A stretch of DNA of 64,000 nt, from the NCBI GenBank assembly GCA_021018995.1, contig CM037597.1, positions 34,722,936 through 34,786,935 on the forward strand, read 5' to 3'. Below are positions 22,388-33,519 of this stretch, piece after piece; the stretch's first letter is position 1, and every line of letters begins with the position of its first letter. Source of the DNA: Chloranthus sessilifolius. Lineage: Eukaryota > Streptophyta > Magnoliopsida > Chloranthales > Chloranthaceae. The position numbers and the translations under genes were made by a program. The notes under the pieces were generated by a model. It had not been told where the DNA came from. It did no database searches and saw nothing but the letters and a program-made list of their open reading frames with translations.

Positions 22388-23230
22388 CGATTACCTTAGG
22401 GGCATCAAAACTCGATCTTAGCGGGCTCTCCTCTACTCCGAAGTCATTTGCATTCATTGCCCATTCCCTATTTTCTACATCTGCTCTTGCCTGACTGGTG
22501 CTAGCGGGGCAGCCTGAAATTGAAACAGGGTAGTATTGTTATTGGGCCTGGTATTGGCAATATTCTGGACATTAGCCCCCGATTCTTTTATCATTTTTTT
22601 ACTCTGAACACCTCCTAACCCCACTGGGTCCACTTGGCATGTTCTTACTCAGACGACCCTCCCTGATGGCATCCTCACATCGGTTAACATTTCTCACTAG
22701 ATCAGCAAAGCTGGACTGCTACTGGTACACCAAAAAGTTCGAGATCACTGGCAGGATATTCTTTGAGATCATCTCAATCTGCTCATCATTGGGTATTCTA
22801 TTTTGCTCTCCAAATACCTCGTAGTCAGTCAAGGTCTGCTCGTTCTGTTTTAAGCAGGCCAAGTCTGATTTTTGTAGCTCAATGTCTATGTTGTAGACAT
22901 AATGTTCTTGAAAGAGGTGTGTCAAGTCCCTCCACATTTTTATCATGGATGGTTCTAAAGATGTGAACCATCTCAAAGCCGGACCGGTCAAAATCTTTTA
23001 AAAGACTTATTAGTAGTCTCTCGTCCCCTCCGTATTGGCACATGTCCCCACATAGAACTTCAGGTGCACAATAGGATTGCCAGTGCTATTATATTTGTCG
23101 AAGGCTGGTATTTTAAATTTGGGGGGCAGGGGGACCTCAGCAAACAAGCACAAATCTGTGAAGTCCATGGCATGGATTTCAACACCACCTATTTTCATCA
23201 GCTACTTCTGTATTTTGTCCAACTATTCTT
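22388..23230 (-). pseudogene. Gag capsid region of element A
   Basis: The pieces 23198-23010 (PPKFKIPAFDKYNSTGNP) and 22991-22719 (TGPALRWFTSLEPSMIKMW, LTHLFQEHYVYN) are the retrotransposon gag (capsid) domain, matching element B at 43010-43510. Stops and frame changes separate them from each other and from the zinc knuckle. Confidence 0.82.
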
Positions 23231-24938
23231 TTAGTTGTTCTGACTCTTTCGATGCAGGGGTCGCTTTCTCGGCCATCGGTTGGACTTCACTTTGGGCCAC
23301 CAAGGGGTGGGCATTTATAGGAGGAGGATTAAGGCTAGTCAATGCCCCAGTGTTGGCCCCGCTATTCCTAATCTCGTCCTCCTCATATTGTTGGTCGGTA
23401 TAATGTGCAGTGAGGGCAGGATTCTCTGGTTGTTGTTGCACGGGTTGGATGGGAATGACATGAGTGGTGGCTGGGTGTGCCCATTGAGGGTGAGGGAAGG
23501 TTTGTTGGGTGATGGGAATTTGGTTTTGAGGAGGGACCTGATGGGGCCATTGGGTATGGGGGAGGTTTGGAGATGGCCTTGGGGTGTGGGACCATGGGAA
23601 AATTGGGTTTGGGGTATGGCATGGGCTTGACCCGGCTGTGAAGGTTGGGTGAAATGTTGGGGGTATTGTGGAAGGTATGAGTGTGGGGTTTGGGTTTGAG
23701 CCATGAAGCCTTGGTCATTTTGGGCTATGGGCCACTGATGGGTTTGGGCTATGAGCCCTTGATGGGTTTGGCCCAATGGGCCTTGGTGGGTATGGGTCAT
23801 GGGCCCTTGTGGGTTTAGGCCCTTGATGAATTTAGCCCAATGGGCCTTGATGGGTCTGGGCCATGGGCCCTTGGTGGGATTGGCCCAATGGCCCTTGGTG
23901 GGTCTGGGCCATGGGCCCTTGGCGAGTCTGGGTCATGGGCCCTTAGTGGGTTTGGGCCATGGAGCCTTGATAGGTCTTGGCCATGGGCCCTGGGTAGTTT
24001 TGGGTGGTGGGGTATTGGGTCATGGAGCCCTGGGATATGTGGGAAAAGGGGGTTTGGGCCAATGGGCCTTGGGGTATGTGGGAGGTTGGAGATTAGGCCA
24101 TTTGGCCTTGGGGTGTATGAGTAGTGGGAGGTTGGGCCATGGGGCCTTGGGGCATGTGGGTAATGGGGGTTTCGATGGTGTGGATTATGGGGGGTTGATG
24201 GGGGTCATTGAGGAGTGAGGCATGGAGATTAGCTAGGGTGTGAGATGGGTTTAAGGACATGGGGTGTGGAGGAGGGGAGGTTTTTTTAGAAGCCTTCCAT
24301 ATGGAGTAGGCTTGGAACATCTCCTCCATCATGGTCATGGAGGGAGGATCGGGTGGTGGAGATGGGATGGAGAGGAAATTGTGCATGGCCCTGGTAAGAT
24401 CGGGCATGGCCATGGTGAGAGGTGGGATATGGGGTGAGATGGGGTATTGGGAAGGGGGAAGGTATGGTGCATGTATGGGGATGATGAAAGGTTAGGTGTA
24501 GGTGTTTGGGAAAAACTGGGTATGGCCTCGGTAAAAATGGGCATGACTCAGGTAGATGGTGGGATTTGTGGGGGATCGGATAGAGTGGAGGTGACATAGG
24601 TGAATGCGGGTGGATCGGGTCTATAGGGGGAAGATGGGAAATGGGGCATGGATGTGGATTGGGAGAATGGGTTTGGGTTTTGTATGGATGTGGATGGGAA
24701 ATGGGTTGGATTTGGCATGGGCATGGCTTGGGCAAAGGATGGAGAATGGGGGGTTGGATTTTGGATATTTTGGGGGGTAGTGGTTGGGAAGATGGGGGCG
24801 CCGAACGGGCCGATAATGGAAAAGGGCGGTTGGGTGAGGGGGATGGTGGAAAAGACTTCTCCCGAATGGGAGTGGGGTTGGAGAATGTGGTGGGGATGAG
24901 TCGGGATCGGCGTAAGCCGGGTCCGCTACCCACGACAT
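23231..24938 (-). pseudogene. Pro/Gln-rich N-terminal Gag extension of element A
   Basis: From an ATG near 24938 (MSWVADPAYADP) the minus strand codes a Pro/Ser/His-rich extension that needs several frame changes. At about 23740-24170 a tandem array of about 24-30 bp codes repeats of the type GP(M/L)(A/G)QTHQ. Element B has the same kind of Gln-rich segment (42050-42470) with a different spelling. Low-complexity, prion-like composition; the role is unknown. Confidence 0.6.
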
Positions 24939-25059
24939 TCTACGGGAATGGGTTGGGTAAGGGTGCCTTGGATAAGGCCCAAAAATCCTCCTCCTTCTCC
25001 CCCTACGGGATGGCGGAGGGCAAGATTATGCCGTTGTGCTGGCACCACAAACTATATTT

Positions 25060-25411
25060 TTTAGGTTTTAGATTTTTTTGAATTTTTGAAAAAGTTTTTG
25101 AAAAATAAAGGTTCCGAGGCCTTAGAATTCCCTTTTCAGGTGGCCCTCGTATGTTAATTCGGGACCCGCGATGACGATTCTGACACACTTCAAAAGAATC
25201 AAAGGAGAACCTTCAATCTATTGAAGGCACAGAAATCGAGGCAAACAACCCGATCCCTCAAAATGGGCCAAAAAGAGATTGCCCTCTCTTGACCGGCAGG
25301 GGCGTATTGGGTGTCGGAGATGGGGGGGCCTAAATAAGGCACTAAGCACACTGATTGGGGGACTCGGGAGGTGGAGAAGGCAATAGATTCGGACTGGTGT
25401 GTTGTTAAACA
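25060..25411. other. Leader between the gag start and the leader palindromes, element A
   Basis: Non-coding. It corresponds to 40800-41168 of element B. Confidence 0.4.
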
Positions 25412-25585
25412 GACTTGGCGCAACTAATACCTGCACCCAGGTGGCAGAGGCACGTTTTTACACTGGCACAACTATTAGTTGCGCCAAGGTAAAAATGTGG
25501 ATTTTAAAGGTGGCACAACTATTAGTTGCGCCAGTTATAAATTCTAGTTTTTTGCACTTGCGCAACTAATACTTGCGCCAGGTAA
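25412..25585 (-). promoter_or_regulatory. Four palindromes upstream of gag, element A
   Basis: Copies lie at about 25412-25443, 25460-25490, 25508-25535 and 25555-25585. All belong to the GCAACTATTAGTTGC family and sit about 0.47 kb upstream of the gag start. Element B has four copies of its own palindrome at the equivalent place (40617-40788). Confidence 0.7.
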
Positions 25586-25803
25586 AAACTGGTGCTCCAG
25601 AATGCATAACAGCAAAGACAGCAGCCCAAAATGAGTCTCTTTTTGGGTTTTTTTTGTGGAAGCTAGGCTTCCGGGAACTGAGCTATTTTTCAGTGATCGA
25701 TTCTCTCTTTACTACACCTAAGGGGTTTGAGTCCGGTATAACTCACTAGTGCGCTCTCCAAGGATTTTAAGCTTCGAAATGGGAACCCACCCGATATACC
25801 TCC

Positions 25804-25815
25804 GGCGTAAGCGCC
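25804..25815 (-). other. Conserved leader hairpin, element A
   Basis: On the minus strand GAAGGCGCTTACGCCGGAGG contains GGCG/CGCC arms around a 4-base loop. Element B has GAAGGCGCTTGCGCCGAAGG at the same place (40413-40430). Both lie beside a conserved GATCC/GATGATCCagaa block. Confidence 0.5.
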
Positions 25816-26088
25816 TTCTCATATACTAGGTGGGCTGGGACTTTTCTGGATCATCACCACTAGGGGCTGCCGCCATTCTAAGACCCGGTTGGTTGTGTGT
25901 TTACTTAATCCCAACCCTTTTTAAAATCTACCCCGTAAAAACTAATTAATTAAGCTCCCTCACTTGGTTCAATTTTAATTTTTTTTCAAAGCTTTTCTCT
26001 TTTTTTTGAAAGTTTTCTTTAGTTCAAAGACCGGGGGTGATGACCCCATGCCGCCACTACTGGCCGGCATCCACCGTCGGAATATGTT

Positions 26089-26275
26089 TGCACAAGTAGG
26101 CCCACCAATCAGCTAAGACACTTTAAATGACGAAAAATTAAAAAAATTGAAAGACAATGCTCAAGTAGGCCCGCCAATCGGCTAAGGCACCAAAAATGAT
26201 GGAAATGTAAGGAAAAAATAAGATAATGCACATGTAAGCCCGCCGATCAGCTAAGGCATGTAAATGACGGAAAAG
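26089..26275 (-). repeat. Triple leader repeat just inside the 5' LTR, element A
   Basis: On the minus strand three units read GCCTTAGC(C/T)GATTGGCGGGCC-like with 60-70 bp spacing (near 26100-26120, 26163-26190 and 26235-26260), each followed by an A/T-rich stretch and a CATTTA. Element B has three equivalent units at 39967-40145. Confidence 0.75.
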
Positions 26276-26391
26276 TAGGGGTGAGTAAAACAAAAATAAA
26301 ATAAAATAAATAAATAAAAAACAGCCAAATGGTTAGTAAAATAAAAATAAAAATGCCAAATTTCAAGGAGAAGCTCTACAAGCTCTCGCCG

Positions 26392-27610
26392 TGGGATTAA
26401 ACGCGATCAGACAGGCGATCGCTTCATGCAAAAAATATAGAGTCGCCACCCAGAGCTTTTGGTGTCCCGGGATACCTATATCATTTTTATGAGCACCAAA
26501 GTGCTAAAAATATGACTCTGAATCCGGTCCACACCAAAGGCTCTTGGGTAGGGGCTTTGGTTATCGATCGGGAAGGTGTTAGGCACCCGATCAACCCGCT
26601 TAACGCGGTCTCTACTTATGGCCAAAAATAAAATGAAGCAAAAGAAGGGAAATCGCTTCCTCTTGCCCAAAAGGTGTTAGAATCCTATTTGTGCCCCTCC
26701 GTTCCTACCGAAAAGTCGGCGGCATAACTGCATAAATGGGAGGATGGAGGGAGCTAGAAAGAGATAGGAGAAGAAAGGGGAGAGTCGGAGCCCTCGAGCC
26801 CTTGTAGCACCGTAGGAGAGCCTTGCGTGGCTTGCTTTGATGAATTTTTGAAGGCCTTGCATGGTGGAAAATGGGGTTCTAACTCTTAAGGCTTGAAGCT
26901 AGGAGGTAGGGAAGGGAGGCTAGGGGATCACACACACCTAGGCTAAGGGTTTTGGATGCAAGAACAAGCTTGGAATGAGGTTGGAAGATTTTAAAATTTG
27001 GGTGAAAATGGTGCATAAAAGGGAGGAAGAACTGCTCACTTTGAGCTCTTTCTCTCTTAAGCAAATTTCTCAACCCTTAACCTAGGGGTGGGGGTCTCTA
27101 TTTATAGGAAATGGGTGGATTAGGAGACCACTTAAGTGCTAATTGGGGTTAGCCATTAGGTAATCTCAAATCTAAGGTTTCCTAGGGTTTTTGGAGCCTT
27201 GAAATGTGTGGAAGGATCCTCCAATGGTGGATGATGGGGTGAGGCCTTAAGCCACTTAAGGGGTTACAAATAGAAAGGGAATGGGTGCAACAGAACTAGC
27301 AAAACACACCCCAAAGGTCAAGGTGGTCAACAAGTCAAACCCCAATCATGATTTTCAGGGCAAAATCTAGAGGTTACTGTTCATATGTCTGGCACAACTA
27401 ATAGTTGCGCCAGGCAAATGTACAGTAAAACAGTGTTTAAAATAGTGCCTGAAAGTTAGCTAGCGAGGATGGGGTCCACAATTAATATTGGCGCAACTAG
27501 GGGGTTCTAGGGGGGTCCTAAAGGTTTCAAACATGTCATCAAGAGCTCAGAATTGCACATCTCTCAAAAGGTATTTCGATCGGGCCTTGGGCCAAATTTG
27601 GGTGTCTATA
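26392..27610 (-). mobile_element. Element A 5' LTR (internally deleted)
   Basis: The right end is fixed by alignment to the 3' LTR: TGTAGACACCC, here TATA instead of TACA at 27607-27610. The left end is estimated from alignment with element B's LTR, which ends just before its primer site; the A sequence there (CGGCGAGAGCTTG) does not match the tRNA-Arg-type site seen in B. A TATA box lies at 27098-27107. Compared with the 3' LTR, about 400 bp is missing next to 27490, which removed most of the palindromes. Confidence 0.75.
27098..27107 (-). promoter_or_regulatory. TATA box of element A 5' LTR
   Basis: On the minus strand the sequence is CTATAAATAG. It lies 281 bp downstream of the nearest intact palindrome (27388-27414). 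In element B the same distance is 279 bp. Confidence 0.75.
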
Positions 27611-28092
27611 AAATCCTAAACTGCTTTGATCGGGAGAAAACACAGACCTCAATTGCCAATTGATGTTGTGAAATTCTTCGATGGTTATTCCTATATCGGA
27701 CCCTCTTATTTATAGATCATAAGGAGTTGGTTTAAAGAGATCTAATTCTAATGAAAGAAACTACTAAAATAAAAGATTCCTAATATAATCTAATTCTAAT
27801 TTTATTCTTCCTTGCTTCTGGATGTTTGATGTGTTCTGGATTTCTCTCCTTGATAGCAGCAGCAGAGTTCCTAGGAGTCTATCTTCATCAATCTTCTCAA
27901 ATCCATGATTAACCAAACTTCTAATTAAAGAGTTCTTCTAATTCTGTTCTTGGTGGTGGAAATTTTCATGTGACCCACATAGTCAACAAGAAAGCTTCAT
28001 AATCGTAATCGTAAATCACGATTATCCTTTTTCTTCTTTTTCTTAGAAAATCATAAATCATGATTTTTTATCTTTCATAGCTTCCTCAATAG
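27611..28092. other. Flank of element A: probable LTR remnant
   Basis: A/T-rich, non-coding. CTATAAATAAGAG on the minus strand (about 27704-27716) looks like an LTR TATA box, so this may be a remnant of another LTR. The copia pol fragment follows on the plus strand. Confidence 0.35.
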
Positions 28093-29930
28093 ATGATTCT
28101 CTATAACGATCTAAATCCTACTTTCAAAGCTTCCGATGGGGTTGTGAGAACATTGACCGATGTACGCCATCTTTCAGAACTGAAGAAAAACCTCATATCT
28201 CTTGGAACACCAGACTCTAATAGGCTCAAGTTTACAACTCAAGGTGGAGTATTGAAGGTGACAAAGGGATCTCTGGTTGTGACGAAAGTGGAAAAAGTTG
28301 GAAACTTTTACTTTCTATCAGGGAGTACAGTAACAAGTGGAGCAGTAGTATCTACGTCAGATGATAGTGGTTTGTCATCTACACAGTTATAGCACATGCG
28401 TATGGGGCACATGTCAGAAAGAGGGATGGCTGAGTTAAGTAAGCAAGGCTTGTTGAAACGTGTAAAGGCAGAAAAAATTGACTTTTGTGAGCATTGTGTC
28501 TTTGGGAAACAGTGTAGGGTTAAATTCAACACAACGGTTCATACTACAAAGGCACACTGGATTATATACATTCAAATATATGGGGACCTTCAATGGTCCC
28601 TTCTAAAGGTAGTGTCAGGTACTTCGTCTCCTTCATTGATGATTACTCTTGATATGTATGGATCTACATGATAAAGAGTAAGGATGAGGTGTTAGAAATC
28701 TTCAAGAGGTGAAAAATATTATTTGAGAATCAGACTAAAAGGAAGGACAAGCAGTTGATAATCGATAATGGTGGTGAGTACACCAGTGGACAGTTTCAGG
28801 AGTTCTGTAAAGAGAACAGTATTATTAGGCACTTCACAGTGAGGAATACACTGTAACAAAATGGGATAATAGAAGGTATGAACAGAACTCTACTTGAAAA
28901 GGCAAGATGTAAGTTATCCAATGTAGGATTGGATAGAAAGTTCTGGGCCAAGGCAGTCAGTACAACCTACTATCTAGTAAATAGACCACTGTTTATAACA
29001 ATAGAGTGCAAGATTTCGATTGAGATGTGGTCAACAAAGCCTATAGATTATAGTGCATTGAGGGTCTTTAGTTGCACAACTTGCTATCAAGTCAAAGATT
29101 GTAAAATTGACCCAAGGGCTAAGAAAATGATAGGGTATGCAAATGGTGTGAAAGGATTCAGGTTACGGTGTCCTGACTAGAATAAGGTTGTGATCAGCAG
29201 AGATGTAACCTTTGATGAATCTGTTATGCAAACTTTTAGCAAATAGATCATGAAAATTAGAGAAGAGGTGGCGAAAGATCAGTTTAAGGTGGAGTTAGAA
29301 ACTCCTACAGTTATTACATAAGAGGAAGGTGTAGAAACAGTTGAGAGAGTGCCAGTATAATCCTTAGCAGGTGGTAAACCTAAAAGGAATGTTAGAGCAT
29401 CAATTCGCTATGGTTACGATGGTATGGTTACCTATGCATTGATGTTGGATGGCAATGTGTCGTCTTCATTTAAGGATGCAATCAGTAGTAGATATCCATG
29501 AGAATGGAAGACCGTAATGGGTGAAGAGATGGATTCTATTTAAAGAATCAAACTTGAGAACTAACAGAGTTTTCTAAAGGAAAGAGAGCAATTGGGTGCA
29601 AGTGGATTTATCAGAAGAAAGAGGGTTCTCTGGAAAGTAGTGGTGCAAGGTTCAAAGCATGGTTGGTAGCAAAAGGCTATGTGCAAAAGAAAGGCATTGA
29701 TTATATTAAGGTGTTCTCATCGATTGTGAAACACACTTCAATTCGAATTTTCTTGTCAATTGTAGCACAATTAGACTTAGAGTTGAAGCAACTCGATGTA
29801 AAAACAATGTTTCTACATTGTGGTCTAGAGGAGGAGATCTACACGAACCAACCTAAAGGGTTCAAGTCTCCTATAGAAGAGAACTTAATCTGGAAACTAA
29901 AGAAGTCCTTGTACGGGTTGAAGGAATCAC
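28093..29930 (+). pseudogene. Ty1/copia pol fragment (GAG-pre-integrase, integrase, start of RT)
   Basis: Domains in order: GAG-pre-integrase (HMRMGHMSERGMAELSKQGL, about 28393-28470, and CEHCVFGKQ); integrase core with IDNGGEYTSGQF and NGIIEGMNRTLLEKAR (about 28755-28920); RWxTKPIDYSALRVF; then the RT start (LVAKGYVQKKGIDYIKVFS, VKHTSIRIFLSIVAQLDLEL, KKSLYGLKES). At least ten stops are present. It ends abruptly at 29930, where the LTR-like block begins. The RT words resemble the Tork group of copia elements. Confidence 0.85.
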
Positions 29931-30859
29931 TGATCGATTTTTAAAGTGTACTCTTGCAAGTGCACAAGATCTATCGTAGCAAGGCAAGAATACGAGTGTC
30001 GGACCCACAGGGAAGTGCAAAATTTAATTAATTTTTAAAAGAAAGAAACAACCTAAGGAAGCCAAAGGTGAGATTTGTTGCTATGATTTACCACTACACA
30101 ATGTAATAATAATAAAAATTAAAATAAAGCTATGCAAGGATGAACTCTGACAAATAAAATTACGATGATGAGATGATCAAGGACTCCGCTAACCCTAGAT
30201 GTGTAACTTTTTCTAGTAACAATCCCAACAATTCAATGTCAAATTATTTTACCATCATTTTACTACAAGCAAACGAATCGATAACACCGCGATTATTGAC
30301 TGGACATACAATATCCTAACACTATGACACATTCAATCATGATATGATTCATGCAAAAGGTATAACGTATCTCAAATATGAAATCACAACAATAAGATCC
30401 AATCGTACAACATCCTACATCGGTCTAGAAGATCCATCTAGGTGGAATAACTCTTTTAGCGTCACTGATAACCAAGATCAACGGCTATAAATGAGCATTC
30501 GATGATAAGACAATAAGTACACACTGAAAGTTGCACGATTCAATAATGATAACAAGAAATTGTAGGATTGCAAATAAATAAGTTACTCATCTAAGGGGTT
30601 TAGCCACTCCTCTCCAATCCACACGCGATGCATAGAATCGAAACCATCAAACGAACATTCTTTTATTTTCAACTGTTCGATCTTTTGGAAAAGATCGGAA
30701 CCTTACAATGCCTTAATTCCTAATTACAAACTACAACTAAAAACACTAAATAAAACTTGGAAAAACTCTCAAAAAATCTGCCAACAGGAAGTCCTCAAAC
30801 CCTAAACATAGCATTCTTTTTATAGGGCGCGGATAGGAAAACTTTCATAAAAGGCTCAA

Positions 30860-31035
30860 TCGATTGATTTTGAAATTTCAATCGATTGACTTCAAAATTT
30901 AATTTTGGTGGATTTCTTTGAATTTGAATTCAATCGATTGAATTACAAATCTTAATCGATTGAATTAGTTCAAATTCAAATTTAAGAAGGAAAAAACTGT
31001 CATCCAGATCAATCGATTGATTCATGAGATTCAAA
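30860..31035. repeat. CAATCGATTGA palindromes, first group
   Basis: Five copies, mostly perfect, of TCAATCGATTGA occur near 30864, 30885, 30933, 30954 and 31012, with a decayed sixth at about 31035. They are mostly arranged in pairs about 20 bp apart. Confidence 0.8.
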
Positions 31036-33019
31036 CAATTGATGATGACATGCAACATCTTCATTCCCTTGGTTGTGGCTAGACCAATCAATTCTTTTCA
31101 TGGATTTCAGTGTTTTCGCTGGCTCCCTGGTCCAATGTTCCCATGTAACCCTTAATTACGCTCAATTACACTCTTTTCAGATCCAACAGTCAAGAACATC
31201 TGAAACCACTAAATCTCCATAATAATCGTCAGATAGCTTTCATTGGATGACTAAGTATCGGTATTTGGGTGTGAAATATAGTGATACTTCGGCATAGATC
31301 AAACCCCAAAACCTACACTTTGCTAGTCAAAATATATCAGAAAAATAAACAAGCAATCTAGAAGAAAATAAATGCTACTTTCGTAGGGAGCACGATTGCA
31401 TTTAGCATATGCAATAACCTAGGTGATCCCTAGTGGAGGAGTTGCATCTCTTAAAGGTTTTCAGTGAAGGTACCTACAAACTTCAAAGCCTATAAATTTT
31501 AGCATTAGTTTTCACAATTATCAATTGTTTGCAACCTGCGAAGCTTTAGTAAAAATACACAACCATGCTAATCTTATCAATGCCAATTCAGATTAATTTA
31601 ATGCTTTGTTTTTCCAAAAAAAATTTTGTCCATGCCTAGAGTGTTGTGTGTGCTTATCAATGCTAAAATCCATCCGTCAGGGAACAAGCCCAAACAAGGA
31701 ATCTTTGGATCACATTCTCACTTTAGATATGCACTCAAAATGAAATTGCTTAGGATACAATCCTCACTTTAGATATGCACTCAAAATGAAATTGCTCCAA
31801 TGAATGGGTTACTTTTTCACACACATGTGAGAAGTAGAATTATAAAACAAATCAAAGAGTCTCACATGATACAAGAAATACAGTGCATCAAAGAAAAAGT
31901 AATCGCATAAGGAATGATGTTTGTATCCTAAGCATGTTATTCCAAGTACCATACTCATTGCATAATCACTCTCCACAAGGCATTTATCAACCGAGATCGA
32001 ATCACGAAGGTCTTTTCTAAGGTTGAAATGGGACTCGGGTGAAGGTTATGGAAGAAAGGGAAATTGGATTTAAATTTCTCTAAGAAATCGGAAAAAGAAA
32101 CATATTTGATTTTCTTATTTTCACTCTTTCTTTTTCGAATTGTTTGGAATTTTTCTTTCTCTTTTCTCAACTTTCTTTCCTTTCATTCCTTCTTTTTCTT
32201 TTCTTTTTGACATCACCTCATATATTTTTTTATTTCTCTTTGTTTTTTTGCCTCTTTCACACATGCATTCTTTTCCTTTTCTTTTCACCTTTTTCATCAA
32301 TATTTCTGCCCTAAGCTCCCAATGGTCACCACTATCACACCTCTCCACGCACAATCTTTTCATTTGCTTATTATCCCTCTTTCCCAGTTTTTTAGAGATT
32401 GATGGTTAAATCTTAATTTTCAGTGATAGTGTCGGGGTATGGTTAGTGTGGCTTAACAAGAAGTATTTTAAGGCAAAAATTTTCAACAAAGCTCAAAAGG
32501 GGCGCTAAAAGGTAAATTAATGTGAGGTGGGGCATTTTAGGTTCAAATGGGCCAAAGACTGCCTTTGATCATTTCCTCAAAAGGTGGTAACGATGCCTAT
32601 TTGTTTTGAGTTTAAACGCAATGTATTCTAGCCCAATGTTATAACAATGTAAAGTAATCAAACCAATGAAAAATGTATGAGAAAAAAAGTAAACACGAAT
32701 TGAAAAGATACTCCAAAGTTATTTTGGCACTCATCAAGAACGAGAAATTGGCTTTAAATTTTATAGGTTTTTAGTCTCCACTAGAATCCTAGGATTCAAA
32801 GTTTCAAACTAATTCCTTGACTTCAAAACTCAAGCATGGTAATGTGTAAAAATTTCTAGTCATGAATTGCAGGATCATCTTTAATATTTGCATGAAAATT
32901 AATAATCATAGGTAGTTATAATCTTAACATGGCATGGTAAATTTTCACTAAAGCTTCCTAGTATTAAGAAGTAAAAATCATGAAAACTCATGGAATTTCA
33001 TAAAATAGGCTTCAATTAC

Positions 33020-33172
33020 TCAGTCCATCGATTGACTTACACCTGTTGCATTCATTCTCGGCCCAAAGTTACCAATCAATTGATTGACTTGACTTAATTG
33101 CAAAAGTCTTCTTGGTGAATGGTTACCAGTCAATCGATTGAATTAAGGAAGTCAATCGATTGACTAACAAAG
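33020..33172. repeat. CAATCGATTGA palindromes, second group
   Basis: Four copies occur near 33026, 33074, 33131 and 33155, two of them perfect (GTCAATCGATTGA). This is the same motif as at 30860-31035, about 2 kb away. Confidence 0.75.
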
Positions 33173-33519
33173 TCTTTCAATAATTATGAGAACACACTTT
33201 TTTTTTAGCTGCTCCAATTTCATGATATCACCTGCTTCTCACCCCCAAACTTGATGCGTACAATGGCCTCATTGGTACCCCAAACCTTTGGAAAGCATAC
33301 CATAAATCAAAGGTGTAGACACCCCAATTTTACCCTCTCGGAGTACACAAACCTGTCCGGTCAACCTTTGACCTTTCCTATGATCTCCAAAGAAGGACTG
33401 ACCTTCTCCAAAGACCTTAAAATCCTAAATACAGGGACCACATACTGAAATAATAGTATATCGCTAAGACCCAAGCTGAAACAATAGCTCTGTGACTCAA
33501 ACCCGATCTAGTACGAGGA

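Larger units (their letters stand above)
3640..27610 (-). mobile_element. Element A: giant Tat-lineage Ty3/gypsy retrotransposon, with nested insertions
   Basis: In minus-strand order: 5' LTR 27610-26392; leader repeats; gag; protease; RT/RNase H; archaeal-type RNase H; integrase ending at 16101; then two antisense (plus-strand) spliced genes; polypurine tract 6822-6808; 3' LTR 6807-3640. The 3' LTR is truncated by the element ending at 3639 and split by the solo LTR at 3738-6061. Dual RNase H, a very long non-coding leader, antisense plant-mobile-domain genes and an LTR opening with TGTAGACACCC are features of the Tat (Ogre/Retand-like) lineage. The gag-pol frames are interrupted many times, so the copy is dead. 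The flank at 27611 starts AAATC; the matching duplication would lie left of the window. Confidence 0.85.
29931..33315. mobile_element. Unclassified LTR-like non-coding block
   Basis: It begins TGATCGATTTTTAAAGTG exactly where the copia RT is cut and ends at the LTR of element C. It includes GTGTCGGACCCACAGGGAAG near 30000, a string often seen near the ends of plant LTR elements. No ORF codes for a recognisable domain. CAATCGATTG palindromes lie in two groups, and 32120-32290 is a T/C-rich tract. A direct pair of 'ctcactttagatatgcactcaaaatgaaattgct' lies at 31715 and 31760. No right-hand terminus or target duplication was found, so it may be an LTR truncated by C. Confidence 0.45.

Noticed and set aside
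23799..24218. 139-residue Gly-rich plus-strand ORF with repeats
   Set aside because: Antisense of the Gln/Pro-rich Gag repeats; the apparent Gly repeats come from the DNA repeat.
24641..25081. 146-residue plus-strand Gly/Trp-rich ORF
   Set aside because: Antisense of the Pro/His-rich Gag extension.
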